The notes: generated by a model from the sequence alone, not told the origin. A DNA stretch of 52,216 nt from Gammaproteobacteria bacterium (GCA_015488295.1 WFOC01000019.1:1-52216); one strand, 5' to 3'. Positions 26,442 to 35,636 are shown, counted from the stretch's first letter. Translations and numbers: made by a program.

Positions 26442-28403
26442 ATGAATTTCTTCGAAGCACAGGATTCTGCACGACGCAGCACCACGTTGTTGATTTTACT
26501 GTTTGTGCTGGCGATTGTTTTTTTGCTGGTGCTGAGTAATTTGCTGGTTTTTGAACTGCTGTATTTTGTTAAATATGGTGAGCTGACACTTTCATTATCG
26601 CAGCTGAAATTTGTATTTGATGGCAGTCTCAGCCTGGTTCTCAGTGCGGCGATTCTGTTATTTATTCTTCTTGGCAGTCTTTATAAACGGGTGCAGCTTT
26701 CTTCCGGTGGTTCGGTTATCGCGCAACATCTTGGTGGTGTCATCATTCCGCGCAGCAGCACTGATCCGCTGCATAAAAAAATATTAAACGTGGTAGAAGA
26801 AATGGCGATTGCTTCGGGTTCGCCGGTGCCGCAGGTTTATCTGTTAAACGAGCCGGGCATTAATGCTTTTGCGGCGGGCTGGAAAACCACCAGTGCAGTT
26901 ATTGGTATCACCCAGGGAGCGCTGGAAAGATTGAATCGTGATGAGCTGCAGGGTGTGATCGCGCACGAGTTCAGCCATATTTTTAATGGCGATATGCGAC
27001 TGAATATTCGCCTGATTGCGATCCTGCATGGCGTGTTGATGATTGGCATGCTGGGTGGAATGATTTTGCGTTCTTTACGTTATGTCAGAACGTCGAGAAA
27101 TAATAAAGGTGGCGGCCAGGCTGTTTTAATCATTCTGGGTATTGGTGGTGCGCTTGCTGTGGTGGGTTATTCCGGTACTTTTTTTGGTAACTGGATCAAG
27201 TCGTTAATCAGCCGTCAGCGGGAGTATCTGGCTGATGCGTCAGCGGTGCAGTTTACCCGCAGCAAGGAAGGCATTGCCAATGCGCTGAAAAAAATTGGTG
27301 GTGCGGTGCCCGGCTCGGTCATACAGGCCGCTTCAGTGGATGAATACAGCCATGCTTATTTTGCCAAAGGTGAAAGCGGCGTGCTGAGTTTTTTTTCATT
27401 CTCAACACACCCGCCATTGAAGCAGCGAATACTTCGTATCGATCCGGCCTGGGATGGCAAATACACGCTTGATGAAAAAACTGATTTTTCGGAAAGCGTG
27501 GAAAATAAAAAGGATGGCTCTGAGCATTTGAGAACAAAAGTGGCTACGGCGGTTATGAGCAGCGGTGGTTTTGCTTTGAATGATGCGATGAATGCACTGG
27601 ATAATATCGGTGATGTTTCAAAAGAACAGGTTGATGCAGCAAGTCTCTGGCGGCAGCAAATGCCTGACGCTGTGTTGGCGCAGGCAGAAAACCCTTACGG
27701 TGCGCAGGCGCTGATTCTGGCGATGTTGCTGGATAAAAAGGCGGATATTGCGAACAAACAATATGCCGTGCTGAATAAAACCGTCGGTAAATCACACGCG
27801 GAAACTGTCCGCCAGCTGCGCCATGATATTGATAAGCTGTCGCCGGGGCAGACTTTGCCACTGATTGATCTGACCTTGCCAACGTTACGTGAGATGACGG
27901 TTGAACAATATCAGCGATTTAAGCACTGTCTTGAGCAGCTAATAAAAGCCGATAAGAAAGTTGACCTGCGTGAGTGGATTATCCAGCGCATGGTGTTGCA
28001 GCATCTTGATGAACAATACGGCCGTCGTAAAAAACCAATTGCAAAATATTTTGTGCTGGGTTCAGCAAAGCCGGCCGCTGAGTTAATGCTGTCGTTGCTG
28101 GCCAGTCTTGAACACAGGGATCAGGTGCTGGCAAAGCAGGCTTTTGATGCGGCCAGGCACTCTGCTGGTATCGGTGCCTTAAGATTTCTGGCAAAAGATG
28201 CCATATCGCTCGAAGGCCTGAATGCAGCAATGGATGAGTTGGCCTTTCTCAAGCCACCGCTTAAAAAACGTTTTCTGCAGGCCTGTGTTAACTGCATCTC
28301 ACACGATGGCAAAGTGACGATACAGGCTTATGAATTGACCCGCGCTATTGCCAGCTGCCTGGATTGTCCGATGCCGCCGGTGTTGATTAATCAGGTCGCC
28401 TGA
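26442..28403 (+). CDS. M48 family membrane metalloprotease (HtpX-like, large form)
   Basis: 653 residues. Two N-terminal membrane helices (about 14-38, 62-80) are followed by an M48 domain: zinc motif HEFSH at 175-179, third ligand Glu261 in RQREYLADASAVQF, and two further hydrophobic segments (about 193-210 and 225-245) between them. The C-terminal half (about 340-653) is a soluble, mostly helical region absent from HtpX itself but seen in the LemA-associated M48 proteases. It should be an inner-membrane protease for membrane-protein quality control. It follows lemA on the same strand. Confidence 0.9.
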   Translation: MNFFEAQDSARRSTTLLILLFVLAIVFLLVLSNLLVFELLYFVKYGELTLSLSQLKFVFDGSLSLVLSAAILLFILLGSLYKRVQLSSGGSVIAQHLGGVIIPRSSTDPLHKKILNVVEEMAIASGSPVPQVYLLNEPGINAFAAGWKTTSAVIGITQGALERLNRDELQGVIAHEFSHIFNGDMRLNIRLIAILHGVLMIGMLGGMILRSLRYVRTSRNNKGGGQAVLIILGIGGALAVVGYSGTFFGNWIKSLISRQREYLADASAVQFTRSKEGIANALKKIGGAVPGSVIQAASVDEYSHAYFAKGESGVLSFFSFSTHPPLKQRILRIDPAWDGKYTLDEKTDFSESVENKKDGSEHLRTKVATAVMSSGGFALNDAMNALDNIGDVSKEQVDAASLWRQQMPDAVLAQAENPYGAQALILAMLLDKKADIANKQYAVLNKTVGKSHAETVRQLRHDIDKLSPGQTLPLIDLTLPTLREMTVEQYQRFKHCLEQLIKADKKVDLREWIIQRMVLQHLDEQYGRRKKPIAKYFVLGSAKPAAELMLSLLASLEHRDQVLAKQAFDAARHSAGIGALRFLAKDAISLEGLNAAMDELAFLKPPLKKRFLQACVNCISHDGKVTIQAYELTRAIASCLDCPMPPVLINQVA

Positions 28404-28556
28404 ACCGGGCACGGCCGCTTGCTGGCAGGGGCTTTTAAATTCTGCATTTTTAAAAAATCAGCTCAAGACTTTGTGATGCCTGTCGATATGTAGCATAAGT
28501 TTAAATATACCGGGAGATGTTAAGGCGACATCGCACCTGGATCTTCGTGTTGCAAA

Positions 28557-30698
28557 GTGAATCCTTCAATTATACAAGACAGTAGTCGTTCAATCCGGAA
28601 GCAGGCATTTGTTCTGAGTGTTTTTACTGTTGCTGCTCTGGCCGCCCTGGTGGGGTATTCATGGTACTGGAACACCAATAATATCTACAATGAAAAAATC
28701 AATCTGGCGCTGACAGAAGCCCGATCTAACTGGAACAAGGATGCCTCGCTACGGCGTTGGGCGGCGCATCATGGCGGGCTTTATGTGCCGCCGAATGAAC
28801 GAACCCCGCCCAACCCTGCCCTGAAGCATCTGCCTCACCGTGATGTTGTAACCACGGACGGGCAGAAGCTGACCTTGATGAATCCAGCTTACATGATGCG
28901 GCAGATGGCTGAAGAGTTTGAGGAAGACTTTGGTGTTAAAGGCAAGGTTACCGGCAAGCTTCAGCTTAACCCCATCAATAAACCGGATGAATGGCAGTTG
29001 AAAGTGCTGAACATTTTTGAGTCGGGCAAGACGGATGAAGTGTATGAACAGCAGATGATTGATGGGCAGCCTTATCTGCGTTATATGAAAGCAATGTATA
29101 TGACGGAAGGCTGTGTTAAGTGTCATGGTATTCTGGGCTTTAAAGATGGTGATCTTCGTGGTGGTGTGAGTGTTTCCATTCCTCTGACCCGGTACTTTAC
29201 AGCGGCCAGTGAAACCAATGATAGTGTCCTGTTTACACATGTTTCTGTATTACTGGTCGGGGTTATAGCCATCATTGCTTTTGCCTGGCTGTTTTCCCGG
29301 TTGTTAATTAGCACAACAAATGAAGCGTTGCATGATGGTCTGACCAGGCTGCCGAATATCCGTCTATTCAAAAACCGGCTGGAACAATCTTTCAAGCAAT
29401 ACCAGCGGGACCCGTCGTCAATCTTTGCAGTATGCTTTCTTGATCTTGACCGTTTTAAAAATCTTAATGACAGCCGTGGCCATAAAGTTGGAGACAAACT
29501 GCTGGTTTCCCTGTCACACCGACTGTCGAAATTGCTTCGCCCGGGAGACACGCTTGCGCGCATGGGCGGTGATGAATTTACGCTGTTGCTTTGTGACATA
29601 AGCAGTGTTGATGAAGCGCTGAATATTACCAGACGTTTTCTAGCCTCGTTTAAAGAACCCTTTTATATCGACAATGATGAAATTTACACAGATGCCAGTA
29701 TCGGCATTTGCATGGTGACAGATGAATACAGCGATATTGAAGACATGATACGGGATGCGGATATTGCCATGTATCGTGCCAAGTCGTCGGGAAAGGGGCG
29801 AGTTGATGTGTACAGTCCGGAGATGCATGAGTATGCGATGGAAACCATGCAGATAGAAAATGATCTGCGTGCAGCGATTCAAAAAGGCCAGCTGGAAGTT
29901 TATTATCAACCGATAGTCAATGTCGCAAATTCCCGCATCGATGGCTTTGAAGCACTTTTGCGCTGGCACCATCCGGTGATGGGCGATGTTTCTCCTGAAC
30001 GCTTTATTTCTGTTGCAGAAAGTTCCGGGCAGATAAAAGAAATTGGCAAATGGGTGCTTGAACAGGCATGTGTGCAGATCCGTGAGTGGAGCCTGCAATT
30101 CTGTCTGGATAATGAATTCACTATTTCAGTCAATCTCTCCGGTACGCAACTAACCGAGCAGGGTACCCAGGAAATGATCAGCGAGGCATTGCGTCAGAGT
30201 CGCCTAAAGCCGTCGAAACTGCATCTGGAAGTCACAGAAACTGCGCTGATCGGGCACAAGACGTATGCAAAGCAGGCGGTGAAAAATATTCGTGAACTCG
30301 GCGTTTCTATTAGTATCGATGATTTTGGTAAAGGCTATTGCTCGCTTGCCTATCTGCAGGAATTTGAATTCGATACCCTGAAAATCGATAAGGATTTTGT
30401 GCAGGATATGGGCGTGGACGGGAAGGGGCTGCAACTGGTCAGGGTGTTAATGATGCTGGCTCGTGATCTGGATATGAAACTCATTGCTGAAGGCGTGGAG
30501 ACAGAAGAACAGTTCAACCGCCTGAGCGCAATGAAGTGCCCTTTTATTCAGGGTTATTATTTCTCCCGGCCGGTTAGTGCAGAGCAGGTGAAAGCGATGC
30601 TCGATGAAGGTTGTCACATAAATGTTAACCGCTTGCTGAAAAAAAACTTACCATCTCAGATTGTGTCTCAGGTGGCATCCGGGCCGCATCAAAAATGA
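28557..30698 (+). CDS. Membrane c-type-heme sensor (DUF3365/Tll0287-like) with GGDEF and EAL domains
   Basis: 713 residues from a GTG at 28557. Membrane helix at about 17-38, a periplasmic DUF3365 domain (about 40-220) with one heme c motif CVKCH at 186-190 (MTEGCVKCHGILGFKDGDLR), a second helix at about 225-250, then GGDEF (255-425) and EAL (435-690). GGDEF has GGDEF at 337-341 and the inhibitory RPGD at 328-331. EAL has EALLRW at 465-470 and the DDFGKGYCSL stretch. Both domains look catalytically complete, so it may make and degrade c-di-GMP in response to redox state or a gas ligand at the heme; that is inference. No strong ribosome site is visible. Confidence 0.9.
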   Translation: MNPSIIQDSSRSIRKQAFVLSVFTVAALAALVGYSWYWNTNNIYNEKINLALTEARSNWNKDASLRRWAAHHGGLYVPPNERTPPNPALKHLPHRDVVTTDGQKLTLMNPAYMMRQMAEEFEEDFGVKGKVTGKLQLNPINKPDEWQLKVLNIFESGKTDEVYEQQMIDGQPYLRYMKAMYMTEGCVKCHGILGFKDGDLRGGVSVSIPLTRYFTAASETNDSVLFTHVSVLLVGVIAIIAFAWLFSRLLISTTNEALHDGLTRLPNIRLFKNRLEQSFKQYQRDPSSIFAVCFLDLDRFKNLNDSRGHKVGDKLLVSLSHRLSKLLRPGDTLARMGGDEFTLLLCDISSVDEALNITRRFLASFKEPFYIDNDEIYTDASIGICMVTDEYSDIEDMIRDADIAMYRAKSSGKGRVDVYSPEMHEYAMETMQIENDLRAAIQKGQLEVYYQPIVNVANSRIDGFEALLRWHHPVMGDVSPERFISVAESSGQIKEIGKWVLEQACVQIREWSLQFCLDNEFTISVNLSGTQLTEQGTQEMISEALRQSRLKPSKLHLEVTETALIGHKTYAKQAVKNIRELGVSISIDDFGKGYCSLAYLQEFEFDTLKIDKDFVQDMGVDGKGLQLVRVLMMLARDLDMKLIAEGVETEEQFNRLSAMKCPFIQGYYFSRPVSAEQVKAMLDEGCHINVNRLLKKNLPSQIVSQVASGPHQK

Positions 30699-30823
30699 GT
30701 TAAGCCTTCAGTGATTATCGGGCTGGATTATAGACGCTGTCCATATTCTTCTGTTCTTCGCCAGCGCTGTCTTAGTCTGGTACAATTCCCCCGTTTTTTA
30801 TATCTCAAAATACGGGGTAAGAA

Positions 30824-31390
30824 GTGAGCATCAAATCTGATAAGTGGATACGCCGAGCGTCTGAAAAGGGCATGATTGAACCGTTTGAACCGGGTCAGGT
30901 AAAAACCAATGCGGCGGGTGATCGACTGATCTCTTACGGCACATCCAGTTATGGTTATGACGTGCGTTGCTCGGATCATTTCAAGATTTTTACCAACATC
31001 AATTCTGCGGTGGTTGATCCGAAAGATTTTTCTGAACACAGTTTTGTCGACTTTGTCGGCGATGTTTGTATTATTCCACCGAACTCTTTTGCGCTGGCGC
31101 GCACCATCGAAAACTTCAAGATTCCGCGAAATGTTTTGACCATCTGCCTGGGTAAGTCGACTTATGCGCGCTGTGGCATCATCGTTAATGTGACTCCGCT
31201 GGAACCTGAGTGGGAAGGACATGTCACGCTGGAATTTTCCAATACCACGCCACTGCCGGCAAAAATTTACGCCAATGAAGGCGTGGCGCAGATGCTGTTT
31301 TTTGAGTCCGATGAAGTCTGCGAAACCTCTTATGCTGACCGTGGTGGTAAATATCAGGGGCAACAGGGTGTCACCCTGCCCAAAGCCTGA
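30824..31390 (+). CDS. dcd: dCTP deaminase
   Basis: 188 residues, the normal length for the gammaproteobacterial enzyme. Landmarks: [33 protein letters not shown], and the active-site region [20 protein letters not shown], where the Arg and Glu sit in the conserved STYARCG and [10 protein letters not shown] motifs. It deaminates dCTP to dUTP on the route to dTTP. In many gammaproteobacteria dcd lies close to mrp; here lemA, the M48 protease and the heme sensor come between. Confidence 0.97.
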   Translation: MSIKSDKWIRRASEKGMIEPFEPGQVKTNAAGDRLISYGTSSYGYDVRCSDHFKIFTNINSAVVDPKDFSEHSFVDFVGDVCIIPPNSFALARTIENFKIPRNVLTICLGKSTYARCGIIVNVTPLEPEWEGHVTLEFSNTTPLPAKIYANEGVAQMLFFESDEVCETSYADRGGKYQGQQGVTLPKA

Positions 31391-31412
31391 TCTTTACGCC
31401 GGGTTTGTGTAA

Positions 31413-32093
31413 ATGAAAATATTTTTTATTGGTTTTGCACTGGTGGCCGTTTTGCTGGCGGCGTATCCATTTTTTGATTCTTTCAAAAAAAATGAGCAAC
31501 TGATTGGCCTGCCATGGCAGATCAATATTCTGAATGATAATTCTACAGAAGTGTTTGGCCTGAATATTGGCCACAGCCGCCTGGCTGATGCGATAGAAAA
31601 GCTGGGCAGTGATATGGAGCTGGCTATTGTTACTGCCACTTCCGCCTCCAGCGATGAGGATGAAGTTGGCAGCCTGGAAATGTATTACGGCCATTACCGT
31701 GCTGGCCTGTTGTCGGGCAAGCTGGTTCTGCAAACAGATATCGACGAGCAGCGTATAAAACGCTGGCGTGACAACGCGCTGCGTTCGGAGTACATGGCAT
31801 CGGGGCTGGCCAAAAAATACACGCTTTCACCCGATAATCTGGTCGAGGTTCTGGACGAAGTCATCGTTAGCCTTACTTTTATTCCAGCGGTGAACCTGGA
31901 TGAAGAAGTGATACTGGCGCGTTTTGGTGAGCCTGAAGAACGCATTCAGCTGGCTGGGGTGACGCATTTTTTATACCCGGAAAAAGGCCTTGATATTGCT
32001 GTTCACGAGAATTCGAAAGAAGTGTTTCAGTATGTTAAACCAGAAGCTTTTCAACAGCTTGTGGCTCCGCTCAAAACTGAGCAGGCTCAGTAA
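31413..32093 (+). CDS. Conserved hypothetical protein with N-terminal membrane anchor
   Basis: 226 residues. A hydrophobic N-terminus (KIFFIGFALVAVLLAAYPFF) acts as a signal anchor, followed by a soluble domain containing GLPWQINILNDNSTEVFGLN and FGEPEERIQLAGVTHFLYPE. It is not recognised as a named family; the pattern (prediction of a branch-point like LGSDMELAIV and a SmpA-like GLxIG...RLADA repeat) suggests a small periplasmic or membrane-associated domain. It follows dcd by 22 bp on the same strand and is probably co-transcribed. Confidence 0.7.
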   Translation: MKIFFIGFALVAVLLAAYPFFDSFKKNEQLIGLPWQINILNDNSTEVFGLNIGHSRLADAIEKLGSDMELAIVTATSASSDEDEVGSLEMYYGHYRAGLLSGKLVLQTDIDEQRIKRWRDNALRSEYMASGLAKKYTLSPDNLVEVLDEVIVSLTFIPAVNLDEEVILARFGEPEERIQLAGVTHFLYPEKGLDIAVHENSKEVFQYVKPEAFQQLVAPLKTEQAQ

Positions 32094-32190
32094 GCCAGAG
32101 CGGGGTGATTTTCTGCCCTGGCAGATTATTTGCCGGATAATTCTTGATAGCCTGGTTTTTCGATCTGGGTCAAAGCATTTTTCATCAAAA

Positions 32191-32231
32191 TCATTATCAT
32201 CCCGGCAAGCTGAGATGATAACGAGAATTTT
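32191..32231 (+). terminator. Possible AT-rich hairpin/terminator
   Basis: TCATTATCATC (32191-32201) and GATGATAACGA (32214-32224) form an 11-bp stem with one mismatch and a 12-nt loop, followed by GAATTTTTTT. It sits just before the next gene, so it could end the dcd transcript or be an operator; the stem is weak. Confidence 0.35.
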
Positions 32232-32234
32232 TTT

Positions 32235-32504
32235 GTGAAGCCCAAAACCCCTGAAGCAATGCAGCAATTAATCCAGCAGGTGCGCGAAACCCTGCCGTTT
32301 GCCACGCCACAGGGTTATGTGTGCGCGGATGAATGCAAGGGCTGCTCGCTCAAACTGCTGGAATTTCTTGATCTGGAACTGATGGACTGGGAGGATCGTT
32401 TGCAGCAGGGTGAAGTGCCTACTCTGGGGGATGTTCAGCGGATGGCGAAAATCAGCCGCAGGGTATACAAGGTGCTGGATAAGAATGGTGTGCTTGAGGT
32501 TTGA
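32235..32504 (+). CDS. Small conserved hypothetical protein with clustered cysteines
   Basis: 89 residues from a GTG at 32235. It has three cysteines in CADECKGCSLKLLEFLDLEL (CxxxCxxC at about residues 30-37), which might bind a metal or an Fe-S cluster, followed by an acidic helix and a basic C-terminal part (RMAKISRRVYKVLDKNGVLE). It resembles short uncharacterised gammaproteobacterial proteins; no function can be assigned. The start codon lies right behind an AT-rich hairpin. Confidence 0.7.
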   Translation: MKPKTPEAMQQLIQQVRETLPFATPQGYVCADECKGCSLKLLEFLDLELMDWEDRLQQGEVPTLGDVQRMAKISRRVYKVLDKNGVLEV

Positions 32505-32517
32505 GAGCTGTCAGGAA

Positions 32518-32626
32518 AAGAAGTTGGCAGTTTGCAGTCGGCAGTTTGCAGTAAAAGAAAAATATCATTTTTTTGTGCGGCAGGCCACGACTTCTATGCG
32601 CTTTTGCTTTTTACTGCCAACTTCGC
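32518..32626. repeat. Dispersed repeat, GAAGTTGGCAGT family, copy 1
   Basis: GAAGTTGGCAG (32520-32530) followed by tandem GCAGT units (CAGTTTGCAGTCGGCAGTTT), and at the far end the inverted ACTGCCAACTTC (32613-32624). It lies between two convergent genes. A related element is at 33961-34055. Confidence 0.7.
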
Positions 32627-32657
32627 TTTTGACTCAACAGCAGAAACACCGGCATAG

Positions 32658-33311
32658 TTACCTGAAACTGCATATCTCCCAGCCTTTCTCCAGCGCCGTT
32701 GCTTTCAATTCATCATCTGGATCAACCGCAACGGGTGTGGTGACAATTTCCAGCAGTGCCAGGTCATTATGCGAATCACTGTAAAAGGTACTGCCTTCCA
32801 GACTGTGCGAGGTGTTTTCCAGCCACTGCTTTAGTCGGGTGATTTTTCCTTCCTGAAAACAGGGGGTGCCGGCGACTCTGCCGGTGTATTTACCGTCGAT
32901 GATTTCGGGTTCGGTGGCGATCAGGTGATCAACCTGAAACGCTTTGGCGATGGGGCCGGTAACAAAACTGTTGGTGGCGGTGATGATGAGGGTGACATCT
33001 CCCTGTTCACGATGCTTTTGAATCTGCGCCTTGCCTTTATCCGTCATCGCCGGTGTTATGTGTTTTTTCATGAAGGCCCGGTGCAGCTCATTCAGTTTTT
33101 CGGTGGGAAATTGTGTCAACGGTTTCAGCGAAAAGGCGAGAAATTCGAAAATATCCAGCGTGCCTTTTTTGTATTCATCATAAAAACGCTGATTGGCAGC
33201 ATCGTAAGTGGCTTTGTCTACCAGGCCGTTGTCGACCAGAAAACAGCCCCAGAGAAAATCGCTGTCATCGGCCAGTAGAGTGTTATCAAGATCGAACAGT
33301 GCTAATGCCAT
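32658..33311 (-). CDS. HAD-IB family phosphatase (SerB-like)
   Basis: 217 residues of the HAD superfamily, subclass IB. Motif I DLDNTLL contains the nucleophile Asp7 and Asp9; motif II ITATNSFVT carries the conserved Ser/Thr; motif III/IV is YSDSHNDLALLE with the Mg-binding aspartates. A helical cap lies between residues 15 and 100. It should hydrolyse a small phosphomonoester; phosphoserine is possible, but many relatives of this length have unknown substrates. It is convergent with the small cysteine-containing gene. Confidence 0.88.
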   Translation of the reverse strand: MALALFDLDNTLLADDSDFLWGCFLVDNGLVDKATYDAANQRFYDEYKKGTLDIFEFLAFSLKPLTQFPTEKLNELHRAFMKKHITPAMTDKGKAQIQKHREQGDVTLIITATNSFVTGPIAKAFQVDHLIATEPEIIDGKYTGRVAGTPCFQEGKITRLKQWLENTSHSLEGSTFYSDSHNDLALLEIVTTPVAVDPDDELKATALEKGWEICSFR

Positions 33312-33444
33312 TTTTATAGTTTATTGAGTGGGTGAGAAAGGTTAGCGATAATACTGATTTTTCGCACAATAATAAAATTTTTAGAGCGATTAAACTTTAA
33401 ATATTATGGTGGTCTGTTATTATCAATGTAACAAAAATTTTAGT

Positions 33445-33476
33445 GGTGCGCGATTATCAGTGATGGTCGGCGCACC
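33445..33476 (+). promoter_or_regulatory. Hairpin in the rppH leader
   Basis: GGTGCGC (33445-33451) pairs perfectly with GCGCACC (33470-33476), loop 18 nt, ending 3 nt before the first ATG of rppH. It could hinder initiation at 33480, which has no Shine-Dalgarno sequence. Confidence 0.4.
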
Positions 33477-33479
33477 TGG

Positions 33480-33959
33480 ATGGTATCCCAGGTGATTGAT
33501 TCTAAAGGTTTTAGAGCAAACGTTGGCATCATCCTGAGTAATTCCGATGGTAAAGTGTTCTGGGCGCGTCGAGCCGGTCAAAATAACTGGCAGTTTCCTC
33601 AGGGAGGCATCGATAAAAATGAGTCGCCAATAGAAGCCATGTATCGTGAGCTACAGGAAGAAACAGGATTATTGCCCCGGCATGTAGAAGTTATCGGCAA
33701 AACAAATGACTGGTTGCGTTATCGCATTCCCGAGCATCTTTTGCGCCGACGATCCAAACCGCTGTGTATTGGCCAGAAGCAGATCTGGTTTTATCTCAGG
33801 CTGATTGGTCGTGAAAGTGATTTTAATCTGTGTTGCAGTGATAAGCCCGAGTTTGATAGCTGGCGCTGGGTGGATTACTGGGAGCCGGTGGATGAGATCG
33901 TGGCTTTCAAACGCAAGGTTTATAAACAGGCGCTGAGTCAGCTTGAGCAGTACGCTTAG
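33480..33959 (+). CDS. rppH: RNA pyrophosphohydrolase
   Basis: 159-residue Nudix hydrolase. The Nudix box GGIDKNESPIEAMYRELQEE then TGLL is complete (about residues 41-64), preceded by the RppH-type VGIILSNSDGKVFWARRAG and NNWQFPQG. It removes pyrophosphate from the 5' end of mRNA, starting decay. The start may be the ATG at 33480 or the GTG at 33492; the usual RppH N-terminus (MIDxxGFRxNVGI) fits the GTG (here VIDSKGFRANVGI). It converges with hemJ across a repeat element. No ptsP gene follows. Confidence 0.95.
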   Translation: MVSQVIDSKGFRANVGIILSNSDGKVFWARRAGQNNWQFPQGGIDKNESPIEAMYRELQEETGLLPRHVEVIGKTNDWLRYRIPEHLLRRRSKPLCIGQKQIWFYLRLIGRESDFNLCCSDKPEFDSWRWVDYWEPVDEIVAFKRKVYKQALSQLEQYA

Positions 33960-33960
33960 G

Positions 33961-34050
33961 GGAAGTTGGCAGTCGTCAGTTTGCAGTTATCAGTGAAAAG
34001 CAAAGCCGTTTTAAATTGGTGGTGTTTTTCAAAATCACTGTCAGCTTTGC
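33961..34050. repeat. Dispersed repeat, GAAGTTGGCAGT family, copy 2
   Basis: GGAAGTTGGCAGTCGTCAG, then TTTGCAGTTATCAGTGAAAA and GCAAAGCC; the far end has the partly inverted CACTGTCAGCTTTGCTTT. Like copy 1 it fills a convergent intergenic gap (rppH/hemJ). Confidence 0.65.
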
Positions 34051-34051
34051 T

Positions 34052-34474
34052 TTAATAAGGCTGCAATTCAACCAGTAAAACCACTGCGATCAGCACGATT
34101 ACCGGGAATTCATTAAACCAGCGATACCAGACATGGCTGTGTCGGTTGTTGTCGTTTTTAAAGTCGATCAGCAGTTTCCAGCAGTAGATGTGGTAAATCA
34201 CCAGTATTGTCACCAGGGCTAATTTGGCTTGCAGCCAGAAGGCAGAAAGCACGCTGGCACCCATCAGGTGAATCAGCCAGAATCCCAGAGCAATCGTAAT
34301 AATCGCGCCGGGTGTGGTGATGCCGTGAAGCAGTTTTCGTTCCATGATTTTAAAACGTTGATTGCTGGCATCGTCTTTGGCATCGGCATGGTAGACGTAG
34401 AGTCTGGGCAGGTAGAATAAACCGGCAAACCAGGTCACCATGAAAATAATATGGAAGGCTTTAACCCACAGCAT
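34052..34474 (-). CDS. hemJ: Protoporphyrinogen IX oxidase HemJ
   Basis: 140-residue membrane protein with four helices, of the HemJ (CopD-like, UPF0093) family. Landmarks: KAFHIIFMVTWFAGLFYLPR with the conserved His8 and Arg near residue 24, KLLHGITTPGAIITIALGFW, and a final WYRWFNEFPVIVLIAVVLLV. HemJ oxidises protoporphyrinogen IX to protoporphyrin IX in heme synthesis in bacteria without HemG or HemY. It is divergent from argC. Confidence 0.93.
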   Translation of the reverse strand: MLWVKAFHIIFMVTWFAGLFYLPRLYVYHADAKDDASNQRFKIMERKLLHGITTPGAIITIALGFWLIHLMGASVLSAFWLQAKLALVTILVIYHIYCWKLLIDFKNDNNRHSHVWYRWFNEFPVIVLIAVVLLVELQPY

Positions 34475-34516
34475 TTGTAGTACCGCTATAATTGAACAGG
34501 TTCGGGCATAGTACAG

Positions 34517-34548
34517 TGAAAAATGAAAAATGAAAAATGAAAAATGAA
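34517..34548. repeat. Tandem TGAAAAA repeat
   Basis: Four head-to-tail copies of the 7-mer TGAAAAA followed by TGAA, between hemJ and argC, 37 bp before the argC start. A slippage-prone simple repeat; it could vary argC or hemJ promoter spacing, but no promoter was identified here. Confidence 0.75.
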
Positions 34549-34584
34549 CAAAGTAATATCAAACATAAGAATGGCAGGTGATAA

Positions 34585-35619
34585 ATGTTAGCGGTTGGTG
34601 TTGTTGGTGGAACCGGGTATACCGGGGCTGAATTATTACGTCTGCTGGTGGTGCATCCGCAGGTCGACCTGAAATATGTGACTTCGCGTTCAGAAGCCGG
34701 CATGAAAGTGGCTGATTTGTTCCCGAATTTACGTGGTTTTACCGAGGTGTGCTTTACTGAGCCGGCGGTTGAAACGCTGTCCGAGTGCGACCTGGTATTC
34801 TTTGCCACGCCTAATGGCACAGCCATGAAGATGGTGCCGGCACTTATCGAAAAAGGTGTGCGGGTTATTGATCTGGCAGCCGATTTTCGTTTGCAGGATG
34901 TCTCTGTCTGGAAACAGTGGTATGGCATGGATCACGCCTGCGCCGATGTGCTGGCAGAAGCGGTTTACGGCCTGCCGGAGATCAATCGCGCGGCTATCAA
35001 AACTGCCCGTGTAGTGGCGAATCCGGGGTGTTATCCAACGGCGACGACGCTGGGTTTTCTGCCGTTAATCGAAAATGCCTTAATCGATGATCAGTACCTG
35101 ATTGCTGATGCGAAGTCCGGCGTTAGCGGTGCCGGGCGTGGTGCCAGCGTGGCCACGCTTCAGGCCGAATCTTCAGAAAATTTCAAACCATATGCGGTTG
35201 ATGGTCACCGGCACCTGCCGGAAATCAGGCAAACACTGGCGACAGTTGCCATGCATGATGTTGGCTTGACCTTTGTACCGCATCTGGTGCCGATGATCCG
35301 CGGTATCGAAACTACGCTGTACGCCACCAAACTCTCTGACGCAACAATCGATTTACATCAACTGTATGCAGACTGTTATGCCAATGAGCCTTTTGTGGAT
35401 GTTCTGCCGCAGGGTGTGATGCCGGAAACCCGTTCGGTGAAAGGTGCAAATACCTGCCGCATTTCAGTATTTCAGCCACAGGGTGGTGACACTATTGTGG
35501 TGTCATCGGTGATTGATAATTTGGTAAAAGGTGCAGCCGGGCAGGCTGTTCAGAACATGAACATTATGTTTGAACATGAAGAAACCCTGGGCCTTAACCA
35601 GGTGGCACTGCTGCCGTAA
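34585..35619 (+). CDS. argC: N-acetyl-gamma-glutamyl-phosphate reductase
   Basis: 344 residues, type 1 ArgC. The nucleotide-binding [17 protein letters not shown] is at the N-terminus; active-site Cys149 lies in ANPGCYPTA; the catalytic His region is [11 protein letters not shown]. It reduces N-acetylglutamyl phosphate in arginine synthesis. AGGTGA is the ribosome site. It leads a short run of plus-strand genes (argC, DUF6776, bactofilin) with spacing of 17 and 1 bp. Confidence 0.97.
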   Translation: MLAVGVVGGTGYTGAELLRLLVVHPQVDLKYVTSRSEAGMKVADLFPNLRGFTEVCFTEPAVETLSECDLVFFATPNGTAMKMVPALIEKGVRVIDLAADFRLQDVSVWKQWYGMDHACADVLAEAVYGLPEINRAAIKTARVVANPGCYPTATTLGFLPLIENALIDDQYLIADAKSGVSGAGRGASVATLQAESSENFKPYAVDGHRHLPEIRQTLATVAMHDVGLTFVPHLVPMIRGIETTLYATKLSDATIDLHQLYADCYANEPFVDVLPQGVMPETRSVKGANTCRISVFQPQGGDTIVVSSVIDNLVKGAAGQAVQNMNIMFEHEETLGLNQVALLP

Positions 35620-35636
35620 GGCAGAGATATATCTGT

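Noticed and set aside
28404-28556. Possible c-di-GMP riboswitch before the GGDEF-EAL gene
   Set aside because: No match to the GEMM conserved core could be seen in the 153-bp leader.
34517-34548. TGAAAAA array as a phase-variable coding repeat
   Set aside because: It lies outside any reading frame, so it cannot switch a protein by frameshift; only promoter effects are possible.
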